The notes beneath the pieces are model-generated. The model searched no databases. It saw only the letters and a list, made by a program, of their open reading frames with translations, and had not been told where the DNA came from. Below, piece by piece: positions 17,796 to 27,529 of a stretch of DNA of 64,000 nt (position 1 is its first letter; each line of letters opens with the position of its first letter). This DNA is from Rhodobacterales bacterium (lineage in GTDB: Bacteria; Pseudomonadota; Alphaproteobacteria; Rhodobacterales; Rhodobacteraceae). Position numbers and translations under genes: made by a program. The stretch is taken from contig PDOZ01000029.1 in the NCBI GenBank assembly GCA_002747325.1, positions 34,566-98,565 of the forward strand, in the 5' to 3' direction.

Positions 17796-19810
17796 CATTC
17801 GACCTCGATCCGCACCCGCGCCGCGCGCCCGTTGGCATCGACCACGGTGAGCAACATATGTCCCGGCGCGGCGGCAATCTCCGCCTGTGCGCCGCGCAGC
17901 CCGGTGGCACGCACTTCCCCATTGACCAGCCATGTGTAAGGCGGCCTGCCCCCCTCGACCCGCGCGAAAAACCCCTCCCCCGCACGCGCAACCAGCGCCC
18001 CGTCCGGCGGAAAGGCCAGTTCCGGGCCGGCCTGCGCGCTATCCGGTTCGCCGAAGCTGCGCAGCGGCGGGGGAAGGGCAGCGTTGGACAGCATGAGCGT
18101 GCCCGGCGGCGGTGGTCCGAGCGGCTCCGGCGCCGGCTTCACGCGGGCAAAGGCCTCGAACAATAGCGGCGCCGCCGCATCCGCCCCGAATGCCCCCGGC
18201 ACCGGCGTGCCATCCGGTCGCCCGATCCACACCGTCACCACGTGCGCGGCGTCGAACCCCACCGCCCATGCGTCGCGGTAACCATAAGAGGTACCGGTTT
18301 TGTAGGGCAGGCGAAAGCGCGCGGCATTGGGCGGCGGCGGCACCCCTGCGAGGATATTGGCCACCTGCCACGCCGCCGGTTCGGACACGACCCGCGCGCC
18401 CGGCGGTTCCGCCCGCCCCGTCACGCGCAGCGCCCCGGCCTCGCCCCCGCGCGCCAGCATCGCGTAAAGCTCCGTCAGCCCAAGCGGAGACACCCCAACC
18501 CCGCCCAAAACCATCGCCAGCCCCGGCGGCGCCTCTCCCGGCAATACCGGCCCCGCGCCAGACGCCTTCAGCGCCGCGAAAATCCGCGCCGGGCCAATCC
18601 GGTCCGCCAACGCCACCACCGGCACGTTGAGCGACATCTGCAACGCCCGGCGCACCGATACCGGCCCGCGAAATCCGCCGTCAAAGTTTTGCGGCGCGTA
18701 AGCTCCGAAGCGCATCGGGCGGTCGAACATCACCGTTTCCGGCTGCACCAACCCCTCATCCATCGCCAGCGCGTAGATCAGGGGCTTGAGCGTCGAGCCG
18801 GGCGAGCGCAGCGCCGTGGTCATGTCGACAAAGCCCTGCCCCCGCGCGCCATAGCCAGCCGATCCAACCGAGGCCAAAATCTCGCCGCTGCGGTGATTGG
18901 CGACGAGGATCGCCACCGACAGTGCCGCTTCGCGCCCCGCGACCGCCCGCGCCGCCAGGGCTTCAAGGCTGGCCTGCAAATCGCCGTCGAGGGTGCTGCG
19001 GATGACCCGCGCATCGCTTTCGCGCAAGAGCCGGTCCGCCAACAGTGCCGCCCGCTGCGGCATGGCGCGCCGGACGTTCGGCACCGGGTCGCGCCGCGCC
19101 GCCTCCGCCTCTTCCGGCGTCAACACCCCTGCCGCCACCATGCGCCCCAGCACTATGTCCCGTGCCCTGCGCGCCGCCTCCGGGAAGGCGTCTGGTCGCC
19201 GCGTTTCCGGCGCTTGCGGCAAGGCCACGAGCAGCGCCGCTTCCGCCTCCGTAAGCCGCGCCGGTTCCTTGCCAAACCACGCCAGCGCCGCCGCCCGCAC
19301 CCCTTCAAGGTTGCCGCCAAACGGCGCACGGGCGAGGTAAATGTCGAGGATTTCCGCCTTGCTCAGCCGCCGTTCCAGCGCCAGCGCCAACCGGATTTGC
19401 CGGATCTTGCCCGACACCTCCCCGGTCGGCCCGCCCTCCAGCAATCGCGCCGCCTGCATGGTCAGGGTCGACGCGCCGGAAACGATCCGCCCGCGCGTCA
19501 CCGCCTGCCAAAGCGCGCGTAGCATGGCGCGCGGATCAACCCCGGAATGCTGAAAAAACCGCTTGTCCTCATAGGCCACGAGCATGTCGAGATAAGTCGG
19601 GGCCACCCGGTCCGCCGCCATGCGCCAACGCCCGTTCTCAACCATGAAGGCCCGCAACAAGTCCCCCTCCCGGTCGCGCAACTCGCGCGAATAGGCCGGT
19701 TCCAGCGGCGGGATATGCGTCGCCTCAACCCATCGGTCAAACCCATCGCGGGCAAAAGCGGCGCCCCAGAGAAGGAGCGCCGCCGTAAATATGCCCCGCG
19801 CGCGGATCAC
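17795..19810 (-). CDS. pbpC: Penicillin-binding protein 1C
   Basis: The 671-residue bifunctional murein synthase has an N-terminal membrane segment, a glycosyltransferase domain with Glu81 in EDKRFFQHSG, a transpeptidase domain with Ser339 in SPGSTLKP, SLNVP and KTGTSYG, and a C-terminal BiPBP_C domain. PBP1C is the class A PBP usually paired with alpha-2-macroglobulin, and here its start overlaps the stop of that gene by four bases. It acts in the periplasm, possibly as a repair synthase after envelope attack. Confidence 0.95.
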   Translation of the reverse strand: MIRARGIFTAALLLWGAAFARDGFDRWVEATHIPPLEPAYSRELRDREGDLLRAFMVENGRWRMAADRVAPTYLDMLVAYEDKRFFQHSGVDPRAMLRALWQAVTRGRIVSGASTLTMQAARLLEGGPTGEVSGKIRQIRLALALERRLSKAEILDIYLARAPFGGNLEGVRAAALAWFGKEPARLTEAEAALLVALPQAPETRRPDAFPEAARRARDIVLGRMVAAGVLTPEEAEAARRDPVPNVRRAMPQRAALLADRLLRESDARVIRSTLDGDLQASLEALAARAVAGREAALSVAILVANHRSGEILASVGSAGYGARGQGFVDMTTALRSPGSTLKPLIYALAMDEGLVQPETVMFDRPMRFGAYAPQNFDGGFRGPVSVRRALQMSLNVPVVALADRIGPARIFAALKASGAGPVLPGEAPPGLAMVLGGVGVSPLGLTELYAMLARGGEAGALRVTGRAEPPGARVVSEPAAWQVANILAGVPPPPNAARFRLPYKTGTSYGYRDAWAVGFDAAHVVTVWIGRPDGTPVPGAFGADAAAPLLFEAFARVKPAPEPLGPPPPGTLMLSNAALPPPLRSFGEPDSAQAGPELAFPPDGALVARAGEGFFARVEGGRPPYTWLVNGEVRATGLRGAQAEIAAAPGHMLLTVVDANGRAARVRIEVE

Positions 19811-22800
19811 TGTTGCCGGATGACCACCCGCCCGGCCTCACCAACCGCGAAACGGCTGGGCCGGTAGCGGTTTTCAACCGAAGGTGCGGCGTGGGCATAG
19901 TCGCCCGGCGTCACCGCGCACACGAGATAGGCGAAACGCAGAGGCGATTTGGACGACCAGCGCACCGAGGCGGCGAAACGGTCCGGCAGGAAGACGGTCG
20001 CCTGCGCAATATTGCTCAGGTCAAGCCAGTCCAGCGCCGCCACATCGCCATTGCGCAGGAGGCTGCCGCCATCGAACTCAAAGCCCGCGGGCAGCGGATC
20101 AAGCAGCAAAAGTTGCGCATCCATCGGCCCATAAGGCTCGACCGTCAGCACCACCACAAGCCGCTCGCCCTGCGCGATTGCATCGCCGGAAACCGGGTTG
20201 CCCTCAAAATCAAACAGAGCGCGGCTGATGGCATAGCCGTCGTTATACGCCGGACCCGGATAGATCGGCACCCCGCGCGCGCTGAGAATCAGGGACAGGT
20301 TCGCCTTGCCCGGATTCTCCACCCGAAGGCCATCCACCAGCGCTGCCGGGTCCACGTCGATCACCATCTCGCGCGTCGCCACGCCGCCCAGCCGAACCTC
20401 CGGCGCACTGTCACGCATCTGTGCCGCTGCACGCAGAACCCAGCTCGCCTCCTGCACGGAATAGGACGTCGTCCGTCCGCCGATCCGATCAACCAGCGCG
20501 GCACGGTCCACCGCCTGCGACCCGGCTTCGAGCGCTAACGCCAGAACCCCCGCCGCATCGCGCCGCCCCGTGCCGTAATCGTCGCGCCATCCGCTCTCCT
20601 TGACCTCATCGGCCAGCATCGCCCCGGCCCGTGCAAAGAGCTTGTCGGCACGCGGTTGATCGCCATAAGCGGCCAGCGCCGCGCCCAGATGCGCCGCCGC
20701 CAACGGGGTGGCCAAGGCCTCGCCCTTCACATCGGCATAATAGCGCAAATCGCCCATGCTCGCCGCACCCTCACGGGCCAGAACATAAAGCGCATAAGCC
20801 AGCCCCTCACCGCCGCTGTCAAACTCCGGGTGGTAATTGACCCGGTTGCCAAGGTTGCCAAGCGCGGCGCGCAAAGCCAGCTCCGGCACCACCTGCACGA
20901 AACCGCGTGCGCGGGTCAGGAAGTCGGTCGCATAGGCTTCCAGCCACAGCTCCCCGTTGCCCGCATACCACGCCCCGAAGCCGCCATTACCGCCCTGCCG
21001 TGCCAACAACTCGCCCACCGCTTGCGGCACATCGGCGCCGGCAAAGCCGTCAAGCGTCGGGAACGCGCGGGCAATGATCGCCTCGGTCGCGCCATAAGCG
21101 GGCCGCTGCAACCGCGCTTCGGCGGCGGACACATCCATGCGCGCAAAATCACCCAGCGCCAGCGTGACCTTCAGCCCCTCCGGGTCGAGACCCATGGTGA
21201 AATCTCTGGGCAGAACAAGGCTTCGCCCCGGATCAAGGGTTAACCAATCCTGCAACACCACTGGCGGATCAAGGCGACGAATATCGAGCGGCAAGACCCG
21301 TTCGCGCTGCGATCCGTCCGGCAAGGCGGTGGTCAGAACCAATTCCGCCAGCCCGCTTGCCCGCGCCGTGATCGGCACCGACAATACGCGACGCGCACCC
21401 GGTGCCACCGATACGGTTTCCGTGAAAGTGCCGCCGTCAACCTCAATCCCGGCGCCCCGGAGTGACACTTCAACATCCCCGCCTTCGCCCGCGCGATGCA
21501 CCAACTCAATGCGCGCTTCAGACGTATCGCCCGGCGACAGGAAACGCGGCAGTGACGCGGTAATCACAACCGGATCGGCAATCTCCACGTCGCGCGCCGC
21601 TCCCCCAACCGCGTCATCCGACCAGACCACAGCCATCAGTCGCACCGTGCCGTCAAAATCGGGCAGATCGAAGGAGACCCGCGCCTCACCATTGGTCAGG
21701 GCAATCGGCCCGCTGAACCGCGCCATCAACTCGCCCTGCGGTGGCGGCGCCTGCATCCGCAACTGCGCCATCGCATCGCCACCGGAGCGCAGCGCGCCCA
21801 TGGCCCCCGCCTGCCCGTCGATCAGCCGCCCATAGAGATCGCGCAGATCGAGGCCAAGACGCCGTTGACCAAAGTAATGATCCGCCGGATCGGGGGCGGT
21901 AAAGCCGGTGAGGTTGAGGATGCCCAGATCAACCGCGGCAACACTGGCAAAAACCTCGCCCTGCGCGCCCGGCACCCGGATCACCGCCTCAAGCGGCCCG
22001 TCCGGGCGCATCTCCTCCGGCGCATCAATCTCGACCGCCATCAGCCGCGCACCGGGATCAACTCCCGCATGGGCCAGCCCCAGCGCCCGCACCGGCGCCC
22101 GAACCGCCTCGCCCGCCAGGGGCCGCACTACCTGCACCGTGACATAAGCGCCCGCGCCCCAGTCCTCCGACACCGGCAGGTCCAACAGGTTCTCCCCCGG
22201 CACCGCATCTACCGCGACCATGTCGATCAGTCGGTTGGACATCACCGTGACCAACGCCTTGCCCGCCGCGCGCGGCACGAACCGCAACTGTGCCGTATCG
22301 CCGGGCGCATAGGCCTCGCGATCGAGCGAAACCTCCAGCACATCCGGCGTCTGCGTCGCATCGGCAGGCGCATACCACCCGGCATAAAAGTCGTAACTGC
22401 TCTCAAGATACGCCCCGCCCTTGCGGCTCACCACGATCTCGTAGCGCCCCCAATCGACCGGCGCCGCAACGCGCACCGGCTCCGTCCCAAGGCGTGCATC
22501 ACCGGAAGCAACCCGCTTGCGCGTTGTCACCGGCTGCCACTGCCAATCCCCGGAAGCGCGGAACCACTGATACCGCGTCTGCACCCGGTTGATCTCCCAG
22601 CGCACATCCATCGCCTGCACCTCCCCATCCGGGCCCAGCGCGATCAGGTCAAACGCCGCTTCGCCGCCCTCGGGCAACACGTCGTCAAACCCCGGACGAA
22701 TGCCCAGCATCGGCCCGCTCGCCGCAACCGGAACCCGCAACTGCCGCGTCACCGGCCGCCCGGACCCTTCCTGCACATCGGCGCTCACCACCGCCTGCAA

Positions 22801-25167
22801 CGGTCGCCCGACATCCGCCGGAACCGGCGCAGAAAGCAGCAACTCCGCCGCGCCATCCGCATCGGTCACGCCGCTCACCGCCTCGCCGAAAATCGGCTCA
22901 AACGGCGCGTCATAAGCGCCGAAAGCATAGCCGGGCCAACCCTCAACCGCATCCGCCGCCACGATTGTAAGCGACGCTTCCGTATAAAGATCCGCCGCCT
23001 TGGCGCCAAAGAGATAGCGCGCCGCGACGTTCAGACGGTTCTGCGCGTTGGGCACAAATTCCTCACCCCCCAGCGCGAGATCGAAATCAATGCGCTCCGG
23101 CAGGAAGTCTTCGACAAGGAACGCCACAGAGGCCAGCGCCGGCGCATCCGGATCCACGAAAGCTTCCAGCCGCCACGTCCCCCGCTGCGCCGCCTTGCTC
23201 AGCGCGGTCTCAAACACATACCCACCAGCACGCCCTTCGTTCGACACGATCCGCGCGTGTTCAACCCCGTCCGGCCGCGACACAACCAGCGTCAGTGCGA
23301 GGTCCGACAACGCGCGGCCCTGCCCGTCGCGGGCCAGCGCGGTGGTGTAAACGGTCTCGCCCGCGCGGTAAGCGCCGCGATCCGTGGTCAGGAAAACGTC
23401 AATCGGCGGTGCGGCGGGATGCCCCTCAACCCCACGGTCCGAAAGATCAAACGCCGCCCCATCGAGCGCAAGGAAAGTCATGTCGTCGCCCACGCGCGCC
23501 ATCAGCATCGCAGGCGCATCGCCGCCCTGCCCCGCTGTAGCCCCGGCGGCAAATTGCGCATAGCCGCGCGCATCGCTCAAAGCCGTGCCAAGCTGGGCAT
23601 TATTGCCGGAAAGCAGGGTCAGTTCCGCCCCCTCCAAAGCCTGCGCATCACTCAGAGCGCGCAGGAACACATGCAAGCCATCCGCGCCCTGCATCGTGGT
23701 CACGCCAATATCGGAAATCACAAACCATTGCGTCGCGGGCGGCACATCGTTCTCATCCGTCCTCGGCACGCTGGCACGAAGCGCATACAGACCCGGCGGC
23801 TGATCGCCAATCACCTCGCCCACCGGCAGGCGCATGGTGACTTCCCGGTTCAAATCAAGCGTCGCTGACACCTCCCCGCGCCAAACTTCCGGCCCGATCC
23901 GGTCGGTAAAATAATCAATATCGTAACGCGAGATGCGCTCAGCGAAATACCCGTCCTGCAACGAGCGCAAGAGGTTGCGATCAGTGACGCGGAACAGCTC
24001 CAGCTCCAGCAGAGCGGTGTTCACCGTCACCACCGGCACCCCCGCATCCGGCCCGGCGGGCAGAACATAAGCCTGCCCGGGAAAATGCACCGAAGGTTGC
24101 CGGTCGCGCACATATTGGATGAGTTCCACCGGCTTGGACAAAGTCTCGCCCGCAGCGGAAGGCAGCCCCGAACGCAGGGTGAAACGGTAGCGCGAGCCAT
24201 GCGACACGCCGGTTAGACAAAGCTGCGAACCGCGTGCCTCGACTGCAAGCCCCTTCGCGTCACTCGCCACGAAAGGCGCATAATCGACCCCGCCGCGCGC
24301 CAGTTCCTCGGAAAACACGGCACAAATCCGCGGCTCCGCGCTGTCACTGTCCACAAAACTGTCCGTCACCCGGAAACCAAACATCGCCTCCGCCCGTGCC
24401 AGATCGGGCGCAAATTCCGGCGCATCCTGCACCGCCATCCGCCATGCGAAAACCGAATCCCGCCCGTCGCCGCGCGCTTCCAGCGCACGCGCCATCACCG
24501 CCATCGGCACCCCCGGCGCCGCACCGCGCAGATACGCCATGACCGCCGCGTTAAACCCCTCTTTATGGTATTTGCGCGTTTGCGAATTGCTGTCCGCCAG
24601 CGCCACCGCCGATGCCAGCCGCGCCAGATCGGCCCAATCCTCCGGCCTGTCGCCAACAACCACCGCCGAAGCCATATACCGCTTGGCCACGACAAGACTG
24701 GCCTCCGCTTCCGCATCACGGGAATAAGCGACCAACTCGTCGCGATCCCAGCCGCCTGCCATATATTCACGCGCCAGTTCGCGGGCATATTCCCGCGCGG
24801 CAGCAATATCCCTGGAAGTCAGAAAATCCACCTCTGCCGCCCGCGCCTCTGCCAGCGCCAGATCCGCCGCGCTGCGCGTATATACCAAAGCCGAAAGCGC
24901 CCCGCCGAACGGCACCTCTTCCGCCGCACCGGATTTCAAAAAACACGCGCCCTTATTGGAATTGAAGGTAAAAGCCCGGCAATCCTCGCGGGCAAAACAG
25001 GCGCTTTCACAAGCGGCGAATCGCGTGTCAAAGATCGACTGAAGGTCCTGACCCGGAAAATCCATGTCCCGGAACACTACCGATCGACGCAGATCCATCT
25101 CCCCACCCGCCATCGCCGTTCCGGCAAAATTGATTAGAATTGTCAATAAAACAAGAACATTTCGCAT
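19807..25167 (-). CDS. Alpha-2-macroglobulin family protein with PAN domain, thioester-less
   Basis: This 1786-residue protein starts MRNVLVLLTILINFAGTAMA, a signal peptide, followed by a PAN/apple-like cysteine-rich segment (CESACFAREDCRAFTF) and the MG domains. Bacterial alpha-2-macroglobulins are periplasmic protease traps that protect the envelope. The position where thioester members read CLEQ is YGATEA here (residues 1358-1363), so the reactive Cys and Gln are absent, as in the E. coli YfaS type. Four-base overlap with pbpC shows an operon. I placed the start at the signal peptide; the frame extends 16 codons upstream. Confidence 0.93.
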   Translation of the reverse strand: MRNVLVLLTILINFAGTAMAGGEMDLRRSVVFRDMDFPGQDLQSIFDTRFAACESACFAREDCRAFTFNSNKGACFLKSGAAEEVPFGGALSALVYTRSAADLALAEARAAEVDFLTSRDIAAAREYARELAREYMAGGWDRDELVAYSRDAEAEASLVVAKRYMASAVVVGDRPEDWADLARLASAVALADSNSQTRKYHKEGFNAAVMAYLRGAAPGVPMAVMARALEARGDGRDSVFAWRMAVQDAPEFAPDLARAEAMFGFRVTDSFVDSDSAEPRICAVFSEELARGGVDYAPFVASDAKGLAVEARGSQLCLTGVSHGSRYRFTLRSGLPSAAGETLSKPVELIQYVRDRQPSVHFPGQAYVLPAGPDAGVPVVTVNTALLELELFRVTDRNLLRSLQDGYFAERISRYDIDYFTDRIGPEVWRGEVSATLDLNREVTMRLPVGEVIGDQPPGLYALRASVPRTDENDVPPATQWFVISDIGVTTMQGADGLHVFLRALSDAQALEGAELTLLSGNNAQLGTALSDARGYAQFAAGATAGQGGDAPAMLMARVGDDMTFLALDGAAFDLSDRGVEGHPAAPPIDVFLTTDRGAYRAGETVYTTALARDGQGRALSDLALTLVVSRPDGVEHARIVSNEGRAGGYVFETALSKAAQRGTWRLEAFVDPDAPALASVAFLVEDFLPERIDFDLALGGEEFVPNAQNRLNVAARYLFGAKAADLYTEASLTIVAADAVEGWPGYAFGAYDAPFEPIFGEAVSGVTDADGAAELLLSAPVPADVGRPLQAVVSADVQEGSGRPVTRQLRVPVAASGPMLGIRPGFDDVLPEGGEAAFDLIALGPDGEVQAMDVRWEINRVQTRYQWFRASGDWQWQPVTTRKRVASGDARLGTEPVRVAAPVDWGRYEIVVSRKGGAYLESSYDFYAGWYAPADATQTPDVLEVSLDREAYAPGDTAQLRFVPRAAGKALVTVMSNRLIDMVAVDAVPGENLLDLPVSEDWGAGAYVTVQVVRPLAGEAVRAPVRALGLAHAGVDPGARLMAVEIDAPEEMRPDGPLEAVIRVPGAQGEVFASVAAVDLGILNLTGFTAPDPADHYFGQRRLGLDLRDLYGRLIDGQAGAMGALRSGGDAMAQLRMQAPPPQGELMARFSGPIALTNGEARVSFDLPDFDGTVRLMAVVWSDDAVGGAARDVEIADPVVITASLPRFLSPGDTSEARIELVHRAGEGGDVEVSLRGAGIEVDGGTFTETVSVAPGARRVLSVPITARASGLAELVLTTALPDGSQRERVLPLDIRRLDPPVVLQDWLTLDPGRSLVLPRDFTMGLDPEGLKVTLALGDFARMDVSAAEARLQRPAYGATEAIIARAFPTLDGFAGADVPQAVGELLARQGGNGGFGAWYAGNGELWLEAYATDFLTRARGFVQVVPELALRAALGNLGNRVNYHPEFDSGGEGLAYALYVLAREGAASMGDLRYYADVKGEALATPLAAAHLGAALAAYGDQPRADKLFARAGAMLADEVKESGWRDDYGTGRRDAAGVLALALEAGSQAVDRAALVDRIGGRTTSYSVQEASWVLRAAAQMRDSAPEVRLGGVATREMVIDVDPAALVDGLRVENPGKANLSLILSARGVPIYPGPAYNDGYAISRALFDFEGNPVSGDAIAQGERLVVVLTVEPYGPMDAQLLLLDPLPAGFEFDGGSLLRNGDVAALDWLDLSNIAQATVFLPDRFAASVRWSSKSPLRFAYLVCAVTPGDYAHAAPSVENRYRPSRFAVGEAGRVVIRQQ

Positions 25168-25297
25168 TATTAGTCTCCCAGGCAGATGCCAACATGGTTG
25201 CACGCGCCGGATCACAAAGCAACGACCGGCAAAGAAAATCCAGCGACGTTAACCTCCCGTTCACCAATCTCGCGCAAAATGGCGACAAGCAGCGAAA

Positions 25298-27529
25298 ATG
25301 ACGGAGACCGGGATGAACGCCGAAGACCTTTTGACCCAAGAACGCCGGGCGCGCATGGCAGCGGAACAGTTGCTGGCGCAAAAGCAGGACGAATTGAACG
25401 AGGCCAACCGCCGGTTGTCGCATCACGCCATTTCGCTGACCGAAGATCTGGTGGAAAAACGCGAAGAGGTGGAAGAGGTGCGCGGCGAAAACTCGCGGGT
25501 GCGCGCCGATCTGGTGCGTGCGACCGAAGAAGTCAGCATCGCCAAACAGCGGCTTTGGGATTCAATCCAATCTATTGAGGACGGGTTTGCCGTGTTTGAC
25601 AGCGATCACCGCATGGTCATCGCCAACGAAGCCTATCTGCGCCCCTTCGACGGGTTGGAATGTATCCGCCCCGGTGTGCATTATGAAGAAATTATCGAAG
25701 CGCTGGTGTCGGAAGGCATCGTGAACCTGCAAGGGGTTGGCCGCTCGCTTTGGCGCGAAACCATGCTGACGCGCTGGTATTCTCCCCTGCCGGAACCGCG
25801 CGAAATCAAGCTTTGGGACGGGGCGTGGCTGCGCCTTCAGGACCAGCGCACCACCGGCGGCGATACCGTCTGCCTCGGCCTCAACATCACCGAAACCATG
25901 CGCCGCGAACGCGCCCTCAAGGAAGCGACCGAACGCGCCGAAGCCGCCAACCGCGCCAAATCCGCCTTCCTCGCCAATATGAGCCACGAAATCCGCACCC
26001 CGATGAACGGCGTGATTGCGATGGCGGACCTGATGGCGGAGGGCGAGCTGGACGACGAACAGAAGCTCTATATCGACACCATCCGCGACAGCGGGCAGGC
26101 TTTGTTAACCATCATCAACGACGTGCTGGATTACTCCAAGATCGAGGCGAAAAAGCTGCACCTGCAATCGGAGCCGTTCGATCTGGAGAAAACCGTGCTG
26201 GACGTGATCCAGCTTCTGCAACCCGAGTTGAAAAACAAGGGTCTGAAACTGATTTTCGACCACGATATGTTCCTGCCGACAACCTTCCGCGGCGACCCGG
26301 TGCGCCTGCGTCAGATCATCACCAACCTGATGGGCAACGCGGTCAAGTTCACCGAGAAGGGCCATATCCTGATCCGTATCGTCGGCCTGCCCGCGCAGGA
26401 AGAGGGGCACCAGCAACTGCATTTCACCATCGAGGACACCGGCATCGGCATCCCGACGGACAAGCTCGAACACGTGTTCGGCAAGTTCAATCAGGTCGAA
26501 GACGAGCGCAACCGCTCCTATGACGGCACTGGCCTTGGCCTCGCGATCACCCGGCAACTGGTGGAACTGATGGGCGGCACGATCTGGGTTGATAGTGAGG
26601 TTGATGTCGGCTCGTCCTTCGGCTTCCGCATCACCCTGCCCATCGTCGATCCGGTAGAAACGCCGACCATCCCGGACTGGCAGAAAACCGCGCTGATCAT
26701 CATGGACGATGACCTCAACCGCATCATTTTGCAAAAGCGCCTGCTCGCTCTGGGCCTGAAGGTTACGATGGTTGCTTCCACCGAGCAGGCCACCGCGCTC
26801 ACAGACCCGCAATTCGACATGATTTTCGCCGATCAGGAACTTCCCGAGCCGCTCACGGCCAGCGCCATTGAAGACCTGCGCACCCATCATATCAACGCCC
26901 CGATCCTGATGCTTTCCGCCCCGAGCAACATCCATGCCACCGTGCCAGGCATCGCCAAACGGCTCTTGAAACCAACCCCGCGCCCGGCGCTGATCGAAGC
27001 ATTGAACAACCTGCCAGAACCCGCTCCGGCGCTCGCCCCAATGCCCGCTCCGATGCCCGCCCCAATGTTTGGCAGCCGCCGCACCCCGCAGGAACCGGAA
27101 GCCCCGCAACCCGCCAAAGACACGCCGCGCAAGATGCGTGTGCTATGCGCCGAGGACAACAAGACCAACCAGCTGGTTTTCTCCAAATTCGTCAAGAATT
27201 GCGACATCGACCTGAAATTCGCGGGCAACGGGCAGGAAGCGGTGGAGTTGTTCGAGAGCTTTCAGCCGGACCTGATCTTCATGGATATTTCCATGCCGGT
27301 GATGGACGGCAAAGAGGCCACCCGCACCATCCGCGCTTTAGAGGCCGACAAAGGTTTGCCGCGCACCCGGATCGTCGCCGTCACCGCCCATGCCATGACC
27401 GGCGATGGCGAAGAGATCATGTCACACGGGCTGGACAACCATCTGACCAAACCGCTGAAGAAACCCGCTCTGTTTAAGGAATTGACAGACCATTGCCCCG
27501 AAGGCGCGACGCCTGCGGTGCCGGAATGA
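25298..27529 (+). CDS. Hybrid sensor histidine kinase (PAS-HisKA-HATPase-REC-REC)
   Basis: The 743-residue cytoplasmic kinase has an N-terminal coiled coil (about residues 8-85), a PAS domain (about 88-200), HisKA with His230 in NMSHEIRTPMNG, an ATPase domain with EDTGIGIP and GTGLGLAI, a receiver-like domain with Asp512, a Pro/Ala/Met-rich linker, and a second receiver with Asp663 in IFMDISMPVMDG. No membrane segment is visible, so it senses an internal signal. The first receiver lacks part of the acidic pocket consensus and may be a pseudo-receiver. Its partner is unknown; its stop abuts recQ. Confidence 0.92.
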   Translation: MTETGMNAEDLLTQERRARMAAEQLLAQKQDELNEANRRLSHHAISLTEDLVEKREEVEEVRGENSRVRADLVRATEEVSIAKQRLWDSIQSIEDGFAVFDSDHRMVIANEAYLRPFDGLECIRPGVHYEEIIEALVSEGIVNLQGVGRSLWRETMLTRWYSPLPEPREIKLWDGAWLRLQDQRTTGGDTVCLGLNITETMRRERALKEATERAEAANRAKSAFLANMSHEIRTPMNGVIAMADLMAEGELDDEQKLYIDTIRDSGQALLTIINDVLDYSKIEAKKLHLQSEPFDLEKTVLDVIQLLQPELKNKGLKLIFDHDMFLPTTFRGDPVRLRQIITNLMGNAVKFTEKGHILIRIVGLPAQEEGHQQLHFTIEDTGIGIPTDKLEHVFGKFNQVEDERNRSYDGTGLGLAITRQLVELMGGTIWVDSEVDVGSSFGFRITLPIVDPVETPTIPDWQKTALIIMDDDLNRIILQKRLLALGLKVTMVASTEQATALTDPQFDMIFADQELPEPLTASAIEDLRTHHINAPILMLSAPSNIHATVPGIAKRLLKPTPRPALIEALNNLPEPAPALAPMPAPMPAPMFGSRRTPQEPEAPQPAKDTPRKMRVLCAEDNKTNQLVFSKFVKNCDIDLKFAGNGQEAVELFESFQPDLIFMDISMPVMDGKEATRTIRALEADKGLPRTRIVAVTAHAMTGDGEEIMSHGLDNHLTKPLKKPALFKELTDHCPEGATPAVPE

